A DNA stretch of 64,000 bases from Climacium dendroides (Eukaryota; Streptophyta; Bryopsida; Hypnales; Climaciaceae): contig OX467085.1 in NCBI GenBank assembly GCA_950106755.1, positions 992,001 through 1,056,000 on the forward strand. The letters are read 5' to 3'. Below the pieces are notes generated by a model. It did not search any database. It saw nothing but the letters and a program-made list of their open reading frames with translations, and was not told the DNA's origin. Shown one piece after another: positions 25,701 to 39,500 of this stretch (its first letter is position 1; every line of letters begins with the position of its first letter). The translations under genes were made by a program, and so were the position numbers.

Positions 25701-28468
25701 GCAAACCTTCAAAATAATTAGGATTCATAGAAAAATGAAGTTTAAGAGAACCCTATTGATTCCCCACACTTCTTCAATGGAAATCGGTTTTAAAAAAAAG
25801 ACTCTAGAAATCATGTTGGATTTGATAAACACCAAACCAATAAATTATATCGATTTGACGTGGAAGCATGTCCGAAAACATAACACACAAGTTGCAAACC
25901 TTCAAAATAATTAGGATTCATAGAAAAATGAAGTTTAAGAGAACCCTATTGATTCCCCACACTTCTTCAATGGAAATCGGTTTTAAAAAAAAGACTCTAG
26001 AAATCATGTTGGATTTGATAGACACCAAACCAATAATTTATATCGATTTGACGTGGAGGTATGTCCGAAAACATAACACACAAGTTGCAAACCTTCAAAA
26101 TAATTAGGATTCATAGAAAAATGAAGTTTAAGAGAACCCTATTGATTCCCCACACTTCTTCAATTGAACTTCTATTAAAAAAAAGACTCTAGAAATCATG
26201 TTGGATTTGATAAACACCAAACCAATAAATTATATCGATTTGACGTGGAAGCATGTCCGAAAACATAACACACAAGTTGCAAACCTTCAAAATAATTAGG
26301 ATTCATAGAAAAATGAAGTTTAAGAGAACCCTATTGATTCCCCACACTTCTTCAATGGAAATCGGTTTTAAAAAAAAGACTCTAGAAATCATGTTGGATT
26401 TGATAGACTTCAAACCAATAAATTATATCGATTTGACGTGGAGGTATGTCCGAAAACATAACACACAAGTTGCAAACCTTCAAAATAATTAGGATTCATA
26501 GAAAAATGAAGTTTAAGAGAACCCTATTGATTCCCCACACTTCTTCAATGGAAATCGGTTTTAAAAAAAAGACTCTAGAAATCATGTTGGATTTGATAGA
26601 TACCAAACCAATAATTTATATCGATTGGACGTGGAATCATGTCCGAAAACATAACACACAAGTTGAAAACCTTCAAAATAATTAGGATTCATAGAAAAAT
26701 GAAGTTTAAGAGAACCCTATTGATTCCCCACACTTCTTCAATTGAACTTCTATTAAAAAAAAGACTCTAGAAATCATGTTGGATTTGATAAACACCAAAC
26801 CAATAAATTATATCGATTTGACGTGGAAGCATGTCCGAAAACACAACACACAAGTTGCAAACCTTCAAAATAATTAGGATTCATAGAAAAATGAAGTTTA
26901 AGAGAACCCTATTGATTCCCCACACTTCTTCAATGGAAATCGGTTTTGAAAAAAAGACTCTAGAAATCATGTTGGATTTGATAGAAACCAAACCAATAAA
27001 TTATATCGATTTGACGTCGAAGGATGTCCGAAAACATAACACACAAGTTGAAAACCTTCAAAATAATTAGGATTCATAGAAAAATGAAGTTTAAGAGAAC
27101 CCTATTGATTCCCCACACTTCTTCAATGGAAATCGGTTTTAAAAAAAAGACTCTAGAAATCATGTTGGATTTCATAAACACCAAACCAATAAATTATATC
27201 GATTTGACGTGGAAGCATGTCCGAAAACATAACACACAAGTTGCAAACCTTCAAAATAATTAGGATTCATAGAAAAATGAAGTTTAAGGGAACCCTATTG
27301 ATTCCCCACACTTCTTCAATGGAAATCGGTTTTAAAAAAAAGACTCTAGAAATCATGTTGGATTTGATAGACACCAAACCAATAATTTATATCGATTTGA
27401 CGTGGAATCATGTCCGAAAACATAACACACAAGTTGCAAACCTTCAAAATAATTAGGATTCATAGAAAAATGAAGTTTAAGAGAACCCTATTGATTCCCC
27501 ACACTTCTTCAATGGAAATCGGTTTTAAAAAAAAGACTCTAGAAATGATGTTGGATTTGATAGACACCAAACCAATAAATTATATCGATTTGACGTGGAA
27601 GCATGTCGGAAAACATAACACACAAGTATCAAACCTTCAAAATAATTAGGATTTATAGAGAAATGAAGTTTAAGAGAACGTGATTGATTCCCTACACTTC
27701 TTCAATTGAACTTCTATTAAAAGAAAGACTCTAGAAATCATGTTGGATTTGATAAACACCAAACCAATAAATTATATCGATTTGACGTGGAAGCATGTCG
27801 GAAAACATAACACACAAGTTGAAAACCTTCAAAATAATTAGGATTCATAGAAAAATGAAGTTTAAGAGAACCCTATTGATTCCCCACACTTCTTCAATGG
27901 AAATCGGTTTTAAAAAAAAGACTTTAGAAATCATGTTGGATTTGATAGACACCAAACCAATAATTTATATCGATTTGACGTGGGATCATGTCCGAAAACA
28001 TAACACACAAGTATCAAACCTTCAAAATAATTAGGATTTGTAGAAAAATGAAGTTTAAGAGAACCTGATTGATTCCCTACACTTCTTCAATTGAACTTCT
28101 ATTAAAAAAAAGACTCTAGAAATCATGTTGGATTTGATAAACACCAAACCAATAAATTATATCGATTTGACGTGGAAGCATGTCCGAAAACATAACACAC
28201 AAGTTGCAAACCTTCAAAATAATTAGGATTTATAGAAAAATGAAGTTTAAGAGAACCCTATTGATTCCCCACACTTCTTCAATTGAACTTCTATTAAAAA
28301 AAAGACTCTAGAAATCATGTTGGATTTGATAAACACCAAACCAATAAATTATATCGATTTGACGTGGAAGCATGTCCGAAAACATAACACACAAGTTGCA
28401 AACCTTCAAAATAATTAGGATTCATAGAAAAATGAAGTTTAAGAGAACCCTATTGATTCCCCACACTT
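22710..28468 (+). repeat. Two tandem copies of a 15-monomer unit (2,890 bp)
   Basis: From about 22,710 to 25,578 the variant order is repeated at +2,890 bp to about 28,468. The two blocks touch, so they form a tandem pair of nearly one full unit each (10 A and 5 B). Shared markers include GATAGACTTC (23,513/26,403), CGATTGGACG, AAACACAACAC (about 23,951/26,841), GATTTCATAAAC, GAAATGATG, ACTTTAGAAATC (about 25,031/27,921) and a late GGATTTATAG B monomer (25,336/28,226). I noticed no difference between the copies apart from their ends, but did not align every base. Confidence 0.82.
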
Positions 28469-29185
28469 CTTCAATTGAACTTCTATTAAAAAAAAGACTC
28501 TAGAAATCATGTTGGATTTGATAAACACCAAACCAATAAATTATATCGATTTGACGTGGAAGCATGTCCGAAAACATAACACACAAGTTGCAAACCTTCA
28601 AAATAATTAGGATTCATAGAAAAATGAAGTTTAAGAGAACCCTATTGATTCCCCACACTTCTTCAATTGAACTTCTATTAAAAAAAAGACTCTAGAAATC
28701 ATGTTGGATTTGATAAACACCAAACCAATAAATTATATCGATTTGACGTGGAAGCATGTCCGAAAACATAACACACAAGTTGCAAACCTTCAAAATAATT
28801 AGGATTCATAGAAAAATGAAGTTTAAGAGAACCCTATTGATTCCCCACACTTCTTCAATTGAACTTCTATTAAAAAAAAGACTCTAGAAATCATGTTGGA
28901 TTTGATAAACACCAAACCAATAAATTATATCGATTTGACGTGGAAGCATGTCCGAAAACATAACACACAAGTTGCAAACCTTCAAAATAATTAGGATTCA
29001 TAGAAAAATGAAGTTTAAGAGAACCCTATTGATTCCCCACACTTCTTCAATTGAACTTCTATTAAAAAAAAGACTCTAGAAATCATGTTGGATTTGATAA
29101 ACACCAAACCAATAAATTATATCGATTTGACGTGGAAGCATGTCCGAAAACATAACACACAAGTTGCAAACCTTCAAAATAATTA
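28034..29185 (+). repeat. Run of six consecutive type B monomers
   Basis: Six 192-bp monomers follow each other (1,152 bp), the longest B run in the window. The first is B1; the second begins GGATTTATAG and the last four or so begin GGATTCATAG, with A-type sequence before the B box, and are nearly identical. Other runs are four at 20,715-21,482 and three at 18,210-18,785, 36,125-36,700 and 39,206-39,781 or within a few bases of these. The A box is absent over these stretches. Confidence 0.88.
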
Positions 29186-32100
29186 GGATTCATAGAAAAA
29201 TGAAGTTTAAGAGAACCCTATTGATTCCCCACACTTCTTCAATGGAAATCGGTTTTAAAAAAAAGACTCTAGAAATCATGTTGGATTTGATAAACACCAA
29301 ACCAATAAATTATATCGATTTGACGTGGAAGCATGTCCGAAAACATAACACACAAGTTGCAAACCTTCAAAATAATTAGGATTCATAGAAAAATGAAGTT
29401 TAAGAGAACCCTATTGATTCCCCACACTTCTTCAATGGAAATCGGTTTTAAAAAAAAGACTCTAGAAATCATGTTGGATTTGATAGACACCAAACCAATA
29501 ATTTATATCGATTTGACGTGGAGGTATGTCCGAAAACATAACACACAAGTTGCAAACCTTCAAAATAATTAGGATTCATAGAAAAATGAAGTTTAAGAGA
29601 ACCCTATTGATTCCCCACACTTCTTCAATGGAAATCGGTTTTAAAAAAAAGACTCTAGAAATCATGTTGGATTTGATAGACACCAAACCAATAATTTATA
29701 TCGATTTGACGTGGAATCATGTCCGAAAACATAACACACAAGTTGAAAACCTTCAAAATAATTAGGATTCATAGAAAAATGAAGTTTAAGAGAACCCTAT
29801 TGATTCCCCACACTTCTTCAATGGAAATCGGTTTTGAAAAAAAGACTCTAGAAATCATGTTGGATTTGATAGAAACCAAACCAATAAATTATATCGATTT
29901 GACGTTGAAGGATGTCCGAAAACATAACACACAAGTTGAAAACCTTCAAAATAATTAGGATTCATAGAAAAATGAAGTTTAAGAGAACCCTATTGATTCC
30001 CCACACTTCTTCAATGGAAATCGGTTTTAAAACAAAGACTCTAGAAATCATGTTGGATTTGATAGACACCAAACCAATAATTTATATCGATTTGACGTGG
30101 AATCATGTCCGAAACCATAACACACAAGTTGAAAACCTTCAAAATAATTAGGATTCATAGAAAAATGAAGTTTAAGAGAACCCTATTGATTCCCCACACT
30201 TCTTCAATGGAAATCGGTTTTAAAAAAAAGACTCTAGAAATCATGTTGGATTTCATAAACACCAAACCAATAAATTATATCGATTTGACGTGGAAGCATG
30301 TCCGAAAACATAACACACAAGTTGCAAACCTTCAAAATAATTAGGATTCATAGAGAAATGAAGTTTAAGGGAACCCTATTGATTCCCCACACTTCTTCAA
30401 TGGAAATCGGTTTTAAAAAAAAGACTCTAGAAATCATGTTGGATTTGATAGACACCAAACCAATAAATTATATCGATTTGACGTGGAAGCATGACGGAAA
30501 ACATAACACACAAGTATCAATCCTTCAAAATAATTAGGATTTATAGAGAAATGAAGTTTAAGAGCACGTGATTGATTCCCTACACTTCTTCAATTGAACT
30601 TCTATTAAAAGAAAGACTCTAGAAATCATGTTGGATTTGATAGACACCAAACCAATAAATTATATCGATTTGACGTGGAGGTATGTCCGAAAACATAACA
30701 CACAAGTTGCAAACCTTCAAAATAATTAGGATTCATAGAAAAATGAAGTTTAAGGGAACCCTATTGATTCCCCACACTTCTTCAATGGAAATCGGTTTTA
30801 AAAAAAAGACTCTAGAAATCATGTTGGATTTGATAGACACCAAACCAATAAATTATATCGATTTGACGTGGAAGCATGTCCGAAAACATAACACACAAGT
30901 ATCAAACCTTCAAAATAATTAGGATTTGTAGAGAAATGAAGTTTAAGAGAACGTGATTGATTCCCTACACTTCTTCAATTGAACTTCTGTTAAAAAAAAG
31001 ACTCTAGAAATCATGTTGGATTTGATAAACACCAAACCAATAAATTATATCGATTTGACGTGGAAGCATGTCAGAAAACATAACACACAAGTTGAAAACC
31101 TTCAAAATAATTAGGATTCATAGAAAAATGAAGTTTAAGAGAACCCTATTGATTCCCCACACTTCTTCAATGGAAATCGGTTTTAAAAAAAAGACTTTAG
31201 AAATCATGTTGGATTTGATAGACACCAAACCAATAATTTATATCGATTTGACGTGGGATCATGTCCGAAAACATAACACACAAGTATCAAACCTTCAAAA
31301 TAATTAGGATTTGTAGAAAAATGAAGTTTAAGAGAACCTGATTGATTCCCTACACTTCTTCAATTGAACTTCTATTAAAAAAAAGACTCTAGAAATCATG
31401 TTGGATTTGATAAACACCAAACCAATAAATTATATCGATTTGACGTGGAAGCATGTCCGAAAACATAACACACAAGTTGCAAACCTTCAAAATAATTAGG
31501 ATTTGTAGAAAAATGAAGTTTAAGCGAACCCTATTGATTCCCCACACTTCTTCAATTGAACTTCTATTAAAAAAAAGGCTCTAGAAATCATGTTGGATTT
31601 GATAAACACCAAACCAATAAATTATATCGATTTGACGTGGAAGCATGTCCGAAAACATAACACACAAGCTGCAAACCTTCAAAATAATTAGGATTCATAG
31701 AAAAATGAAGTTTAAGAGAACCCTATTGATTCCCCACACTTCTTCAATGGAAATCGGTTTTAAAAAAAAGACTCTAGAAATCATGTTGGATTTGATAGAC
31801 ACCAAACCAATAATTTATATCGATTGGACGTGGAATCATGTCCGAAAACATAACACACAAGTTGAAAACCTTCAAAATAATTAGGATTCATAGAAAAATG
31901 AAGTTTAAGAGAACCCTATTGATTCCCCACACTTCTTCAATGGAAATCGGTTTTGAAAAAAAGACTCTAGAAATCATGTTGGATTTGATAGAAACCAAAC
32001 CAATAAATTATATCGATTTGACGTCGAAGGATGTCCGAAAACATAACACACAAGTTGCAAACCTTCAAAATAATTAGGATTCATAGAAAAATGAAGTTTA

Positions 32101-34105
32101 AGAGAACCCTATTGATTCCCCACACTTCTTCAATGGAAATCGGTTTTAAAACAAAGACTCTAGAAATCATGTTGGATTTGATAGACACCAAACCAATAAT
32201 TTATATCGATTTGACGTGGAATCATGTCCGAAAACATAACACACAAGTTGAAAACCTTCAAAATAATTAGGATTCATAGAAAAATGAAGTTTAAGAGAAC
32301 CCTATTGATTCCCCACACTTCTTCAATGGAAATCGGTTTTAAAAAAAAGACTCTAGAAATCATGTTGGATTTGATAAACACCAAACCAATAAATTATATC
32401 GATTTGACGTGGAAGCATGTCCGAAAACATAACACACAAGTTGCAAACCTCCAAAATAATTAGGATTCATAGAGAAATGAAGTTTAAGGGAACCCTATTG
32501 ATTCCCCACACTTCTTCAATGGAAATCGGTTTTAAAAAAAAGACTCTAGAAATCATGTTGGATTTGATAGACACCAAACCAATAAATTATATCGATTTGA
32601 CGTGGAAGCATGTCGGAAAACATAACACACAAGTATCAAACCTTCAAAATAATTAGGATTTGTAGAAAAATGAAGTTTAAGAGAACCTGATTGATTCCCT
32701 ACACTTCTTCAATTGAACTTCTATTAAAAAAAAGACTCTAGAAATCATGTTGGATTTGATAAACACCAAACCAATAAATTATATCGATTTGACGTGGAAG
32801 CATGTCCGAAAACATAACACACAAGTTGCAAACCTTCAAAATAATTAGGATTCATAGAAAAATGAAGTTTAAGAGAACCCTATTGATTCCCCACACTTCT
32901 TCAATTGAACTTCTATGAAAAAAAAGACTCTAGAAATCATGTTGGATTTGATAAACACCAAACCAATAAATTATATCGATTTGACGTGGAAGCATGTCCG
33001 AAAACATAACACACAAGTTGCAAACCTTCAAAATAATTAGGATTCATAGAAAAATGAAGTTTAAGAGAACCCTATTGATTCCCCACACTTCTTCAATGGA
33101 AATCGGTTTTAAAAAAAAGACTCTAGAAATCATGTTGGATTTGATAGACACCAAACCAATAAATTATATCGATTTGACGTGGAAGCATGTCGGAAAACAT
33201 AACACACAAGTATCAATCCTTCAAAATAATTAGGATTTATAGAGAAATGAAGTTTAAGAGCACGTGATTGATTCCCTACACTTCTTCAATTGAACTTCTA
33301 TTAAAAGAAAGACTCTAGAAATCATGTTGGATTTGATAGACACCAAACCAATAAATTATATCGATTTGACGTGGAGGTATGTCCGAAAACATAACACACA
33401 AGTTGCAAACCTTCAAAATAATTAGGATTCATAGAAAAATGAAGTTTAAGGGAACCCTATTGATTCCCCACACTTCATCAATGGAAATCGGTTTTAAAAA
33501 AAAGACTCTAGAAATGATGTTGGATTTGATAGACACCAAACCAATAAATTATATCGATTTGACGTGGAAGCATGTCGGAAAACATAACACACAAGTATCA
33601 AACCTTCAAAATAATTAGGATTTATAGAGAAATGAAGTTTAAGAGAACGTGATTGATTCCCTACATTTCTTCAATTGAACTTCTATTAAAAGAAAGACTC
33701 TAGAAATCATGTTGGATTTGATAAACACCAAACCAATAAATTATATCGATTTGACGTGGAAGCATGTCGGAAAACATAACACACAAGTTGAAAACCTTCA
33801 AAATAATTAGGATTTATAGAAAAATGAAGTTTAAGAGAACCCTATTGATTCCCCACACTTCTTCAATGGAAATCGGTTTTAAGAAAAAGACTCTAGAAAT
33901 CATGTTGGATTTGATAGACACCAAACCAATAAATTATATCGATTTGACGTGGAATCATGTCCGAAAACATAACACACAAGTTGAAAACCTTCAAAATAAT
34001 TAGGATTCATAGAAAAATGAAGTTTAAGAGAACCCTATTGATTCCCCACACTTCTTCAATGGAAATCGGTTTTAAGAAAAAGACTCTAGAAATCATGTTG
34101 GATTT
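28590..34105 (+). repeat. 5.5-kb segment duplicated at about 39,186-44,701
   Basis: The two segments are displaced by exactly 10,596 bp (55 monomers, 19 of them B). Rare changes are shared: TTAAGCGAACC and AAAAAAAAGGCTC (31.52-31.58 and 42.12-42.17 kb), GCATGACGG (about 30,491 and 41,087), CTTCTGTTAAAA, GTCAGAAAAC, AACCTCCAAAAT, CTTCTATGAAAA and CTTCATCAATGG. I noticed two differences, CAAGCTGC/CAAGTTGC near 31,670 and GGATTTATAG/GGATTCATAG near 33,811. The segment ends where GATAGAAACC (34.11 kb) meets GATAGACACC (44.71 kb). Confidence 0.82.
30537..30728 (+). repeat. Subclass B4 monomer carrying a CACGTG palindrome
   Basis: This is derived from B3 by one further change, GAGAACGTG to GAGCACGTG, which creates the 6-bp palindrome CACGTG at 30,565-30,570. 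Eleven copies were found, with CACGTG starting at 30565, 33261, 38078, 41161, 43857, 45590, 46746, 49634, 50790, 52715 and 59266. Every one is preceded by the rare variant ATCAATCCTTC at the end of the previous monomer, so the linkage is complete in this window. In all but the last copy the next monomer carries AAGGGAACC. Confidence 0.9.
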
Positions 34106-34440
34106 GATAGAAACCAAACCAATAAATTATATCGATTTGACGTTGAAGGATGTCCGAAAACATAACACACAAGTTGAAAACCTTCAAAATAATTAGGATT
34201 CATAGAAAAATGAAGTTTAAGAGAACCCTATTGATTCCCCACACTTCTTCAATGGAAATCGGTTTTAAAACAAAGACTCTAGAAATCATGTTGGATTTGA
34301 TAGACACCAAACCAATAATTTATATCGATTTGACGTGGAATCATGTCCGAAACCATAACACACAAGTTGCAAACCTTCAAAATAATTAGGATTCATAGAA
34401 AAATGAAGTTTAAGAGAACCCTATTGATTCCCCACACTTC
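31870..34440 (+). repeat. 2.6-kb block duplicated at about 36,687-39,257
   Basis: The displacement is 4,817 bp (25 monomers, 8 of them B). It lies partly inside the 5.5-kb duplication, so part of the block exists in three copies (about 33.0-34.1, 37.8-38.9 and 43.6-44.7 kb). Shared markers are AACCTCCAAAAT, CTTCTATGAAAA, CACGTG (33261/38078), CTTCATCAATGG, CATTTCTTC and GTCCGAAACC. Only one difference was noticed, at about 33,811/38,628. Confidence 0.8.
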
Positions 34441-34880
34441 TTCAATGGAAATCGGTTTTAAAAAAAAGACTCTAGAAATCATGTTGGATTTGATAAACAC
34501 CAAACCAATAAATTATATCGATTTGACGTGGAAGCATGTCCGAAAACACAACACACAAGTTGCAAACCTTCAAAATAATTAGGATTCATAGAAAAATGAA
34601 GTTTAAGAGAACCCTATTGATTCCCCACACTTCTTCAATGGAAATCGGTTTTGAAAAAAAGACTCTAGAAATCATGTTGGATTTGATAGAAACCAAACCA
34701 ATAAATTATATCGATTTGACGTGGAATCATGTCCGAAAACATAACACACAAGTTGAAAACCTTCAAAATAATTAGGATTCATAGAAAAATGAAGTTTAAG
34801 AGAACCCTATTGATTCCCCACACTTCTTCAATGGAAATCGGTTTTAAAAAAAAGACTCTAGAAATCATGTTGGATTTGAT

Positions 34881-36559
34881 AAACACCAAACCAATAAATT
34901 ATATCGATTTGACGTGGAAGCATGTCCGAAAACACAACACACAAGTTGCAAACCTTCAAAATAATTAGGATTCATAGAAAAATGAAGTTTAAGAGAACCC
35001 TATTGATTCCCCACACTTCTTCAATGGAAATCGGTTTTGAAAAAAAGACTCTAGAAATCATGTTGGATTTGATAGAAACCAAACCAATAAATTATATCGA
35101 TTTGACGTCGAAGGATGTCCGAAAACATAACACACAAGTTGAAAACCTTCAAAATAATTAGGATTCATAGAAAAATGAAGTTTAAGAGAACCCTATTGAT
35201 TCCCCACACTTCTTCAATGGAAATCGGTTTTAAAAAAAAGACTCTAGAAATCATGTTGGATTTCATAAACACCAAACCAATAAATTATATCGATTTGACG
35301 TGGAAGCATGTCCGAAAACATAACACACAAGTTGCAAACCTTCAAAATAATTAGGATTCATAGAAAAATGAAGTTTAAGGGAACCCTATTGATTCCCCAC
35401 ACTTCTTCAATGGAAATCGGTTTTAAAAAAAAGACTCTAGAAATCATGTTGGATTTGATAGACACCAAACCAATAATTTATATCGATTTGACGTGGAATC
35501 ATGTCCGAAAACATAACACACAAGTTGCAAACCTTCAAAATAATTAGGATTCATAGAAAAATGAAGTTTAAGAGAACCCTATTGATTCCCCACACTTCTT
35601 CAATGGAAATCGGTTTTAAAAAAAAGACTCTAGAAATGATGTTGGATTTGATAGACACCAAACCAATAAATTATATCGATTTGACGTGGAAGCATGTCGG
35701 AAAACATAACACACAAGTATCAAACCTTCAAAATAATTAGGATTTATAGAGAAATGAAGTTTAAGAGAACGTGATTGATTCCCTACACTTCTTCAATTGA
35801 ACTTCTATTAAAAGAAAGACTCTAGAAATCATGTTGGATTTGATAAACACCAAACCAATAAATTATATCGATTTGACGTGGAAGCATGTCGGAAAACATA
35901 ACACACAAGTTGAAAACCTTCAAAATAATTAGGATTCATAGAAAAATGAAGTTTAAGAGAACCCTATTGATTCCCCACACTTCTTCAATGGAAATCGGTT
36001 TTAAAAAAAAGACTTTAGAAATCATGTTGGATTTGATAGACACCAAACCAATAATTTATATCGATTTGACGTGGGATCATGTCCGAAAACATAACACACA
36101 AGTATCAAACCTTCAAAATAATTAGGATTTGTAGAAAAATGAAGTTTAAGAGAACCTGATTGATTCCCTACACTTCTTCAATTGAACTTCTATTAAAAAA
36201 AAGACTCTAGAAATCATGTTGGATTTGATAAACACCAAACCAATAAATTATATCGATTTGACGTGGAAGCATGTCCGAAAACATAACACACAAGTTGCAA
36301 ACCTTCAAAATAATTAGGATTTATAGAAAAATGAAGTTTAAGAGAACCCTATTGATTCCCCACACTTCTTCAATTGAACTTCTATTAAAAAAAAGACTCT
36401 AGAAATCATGTTGGATTTGATAAACACCAAACCAATAAATTATATCGATTTGACGTGGAAGCATGTCCGAAAACATAACACACAAGTTGCAAACCTTCAA
36501 AATAATTAGGATTCATAGAAAAATGAAGTTTAAGAGAACCCTATTGATTCCCCACACTT
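34881..36559 (+). repeat. Third, partial copy of the 15-mer unit (from about 23,900-25,578)
   Basis: The displacement is 10,981 bp from the first copy. The order AAACACAACAC, GAAACC with GACGTCGAAGG, GATTTCATAAAC, AAGGGAACC, GAAATGATG, B3, ACTTTAGAAATC with TGGGATC, B1, B with GGATTTATAG is the same. Only the later 8-9 monomers of the unit are present, so the unit was copied or cut in mid-order. Confidence 0.75.
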
Positions 36560-39500
36560 CTTCAATTGAACTTCTATTAAAAAAAAGACTCTAGAAATCA
36601 TGTTGGATTTGATAAACACCAAACCAATAAATTATATCGATTTGACGTGGAAGCATGTCCGAAAACACAACACACAAGTTGCAAACCTTCAAAATAATTA
36701 GGATTCATAGAAAAATGAAGTTTAAGAGAACCCTATTGATTCCCCACACTTCTTCAATGGAAATCGGTTTTGAAAAAAAGACTCTAGAAATCATGTTGGA
36801 TTTGATAGAAACCAAACCAATAAATTATATCGATTTGACGTCGAAGGATGTCCGAAAACATAACACACAAGTTGCAAACCTTCAAAATAATTAGGATTCA
36901 TAGAAAAATGAAGTTTAAGAGAACCCTATTGATTCCCCACACTTCTTCAATGGAAATCGGTTTTAAAACAAAGACTCTAGAAATCATGTTGGATTTGATA
37001 GACACCAAACCAATAATTTATATCGATTTGACGTGGAATCATGTCCGAAAACATAACACACAAGTTGAAAACCTTCAAAATAATTAGGATTCATAGAAAA
37101 ATGAAGTTTAAGAGAACCCTATTGATTCCCCACACTTCTTCAATGGAAATCGGTTTTAAAAAAAAGACTCTAGAAATCATGTTGGATTTGATAAACACCA
37201 AACCAATAAATTATATCGATTTGACGTGGAAGCATGTCCGAAAACATAACACACAAGTTGCAAACCTCCAAAATAATTAGGATTCATAGAGAAATGAAGT
37301 TTAAGGGAACCCTATTGATTCCCCACACTTCTTCAATGGAAATCGGTTTTAAAAAAAAGACTCTAGAAATCATGTTGGATTTGATAGACACCAAACCAAT
37401 AAATTATATCGATTTGACGTGGAAGCATGTCGGAAAACATAACACACAAGTATCAAACCTTCAAAATAATTAGGATTTGTAGAAAAATGAAGTTTAAGAG
37501 AACCTGATTGATTCCCTACACTTCTTCAATTGAACTTCTATTAAAAAAAAGACTCTAGAAATCATGTTGGATTTGATAAACACCAAACCAATAAATTATA
37601 TCGATTTGACGTGGAAGCATGTCCGAAAACATAACACACAAGTTGCAAACCTTCAAAATAATTAGGATTCATAGAAAAATGAAGTTTAAGAGAACCCTAT
37701 TGATTCCCCACACTTCTTCAATTGAACTTCTATGAAAAAAAAGACTCTAGAAATCATGTTGGATTTGATAAACACCAAACCAATAAATTATATCGATTTG
37801 ACGTGGAAGCATGTCCGAAAACATAACACACAAGTTGCAAACCTTCAAAATAATTAGGATTCATAGAAAAATGAAGTTTAAGAGAACCCTATTGATTCCC
37901 CACACTTCTTCAATGGAAATCGGTTTTAAAAAAAAGACTCTAGAAATCATGTTGGATTTGATAGACACCAAACCAATAAATTATATCGATTTGACGTGGA
38001 AGCATGTCGGAAAACATAACACACAAGTATCAATCCTTCAAAATAATTAGGATTTATAGAGAAATGAAGTTTAAGAGCACGTGATTGATTCCCTACACTT
38101 CTTCAATTGAACTTCTATTAAAAGAAAGACTCTAGAAATCATGTTGGATTTGATAGACACCAAACCAATAAATTATATCGATTTGACGTGGAGGTATGTC
38201 CGAAAACATAACACACAAGTTGCAAACCTTCAAAATAATTAGGATTCATAGAAAAATGAAGTTTAAGGGAACCCTATTGATTCCCCACACTTCATCAATG
38301 GAAATCGGTTTTAAAAAAAAGACTCTAGAAATGATGTTGGATTTGATAGACACCAAACCAATAAATTATATCGATTTGACGTGGAAGCATGTCGGAAAAC
38401 ATAACACACAAGTATCAAACCTTCAAAATAATTAGGATTTATAGAGAAATGAAGTTTAAGAGAACGTGATTGATTCCCTACATTTCTTCAATTGAACTTC
38501 TATTAAAAGAAAGACTCTAGAAATCATGTTGGATTTGATAAACACCAAACCAATAAATTATATCGATTTGACGTGGAAGCATGTCGGAAAACATAACACA
38601 CAAGTTGAAAACCTTCAAAATAATTAGGATTCATAGAAAAATGAAGTTTAAGAGAACCCTATTGATTCCCCACACTTCTTCAATGGAAATCGGTTTTAAG
38701 AAAAAGACTCTAGAAATCATGTTGGATTTGATAGACACCAAACCAATAAATTATATCGATTTGACGTGGAATCATGTCCGAAAACATAACACACAAGTTG
38801 AAAACCTTCAAAATAATTAGGATTCATAGAAAAATGAAGTTTAAGAGAACCCTATTGATTCCCCACACTTCTTCAATGGAAATCGGTTTTAAGAAAAAGA
38901 CTCTAGAAATCATGTTGGATTTGATAGAAACCAAACCAATAAATTATATCGATTTGACGTTGAAGGATGTCCGAAAACATAACACACAAGTTGAAAACCT
39001 TCAAAATAATTAGGATTCATAGAAAAATGAAGTTTAAGAGAACCCTATTGATTCCCCACACTTCTTCAATGGAAATCGGTTTTAAAACAAAGACTCTAGA
39101 AATCATGTTGGATTTGATAGACACCAAACCAATAATTTATATCGATTTGACGTGGAATCATGTCCGAAACCATAACACACAAGTTGCAAACCTTCAAAAT
39201 AATTAGGATTCATAGAAAAATGAAGTTTAAGAGAACCCTATTGATTCCCCACACTTCTTCAATTGAACTTCTATTAAAAAAAAGACTCTAGAAATCATGT
39301 TGGATTTGATAAACACCAAACCAATAAATTATATCGATTTGACGTGGAAGCATGTCCGAAAACATAACACACAAGTTGCAAACCTTCAAAATAATTAGGA
39401 TTCATAGAAAAATGAAGTTTAAGAGAACCCTATTGATTCCCCACACTTCTTCAATTGAACTTCTATTAAAAAAAAGACTCTAGAAATCATGTTGGATTTG

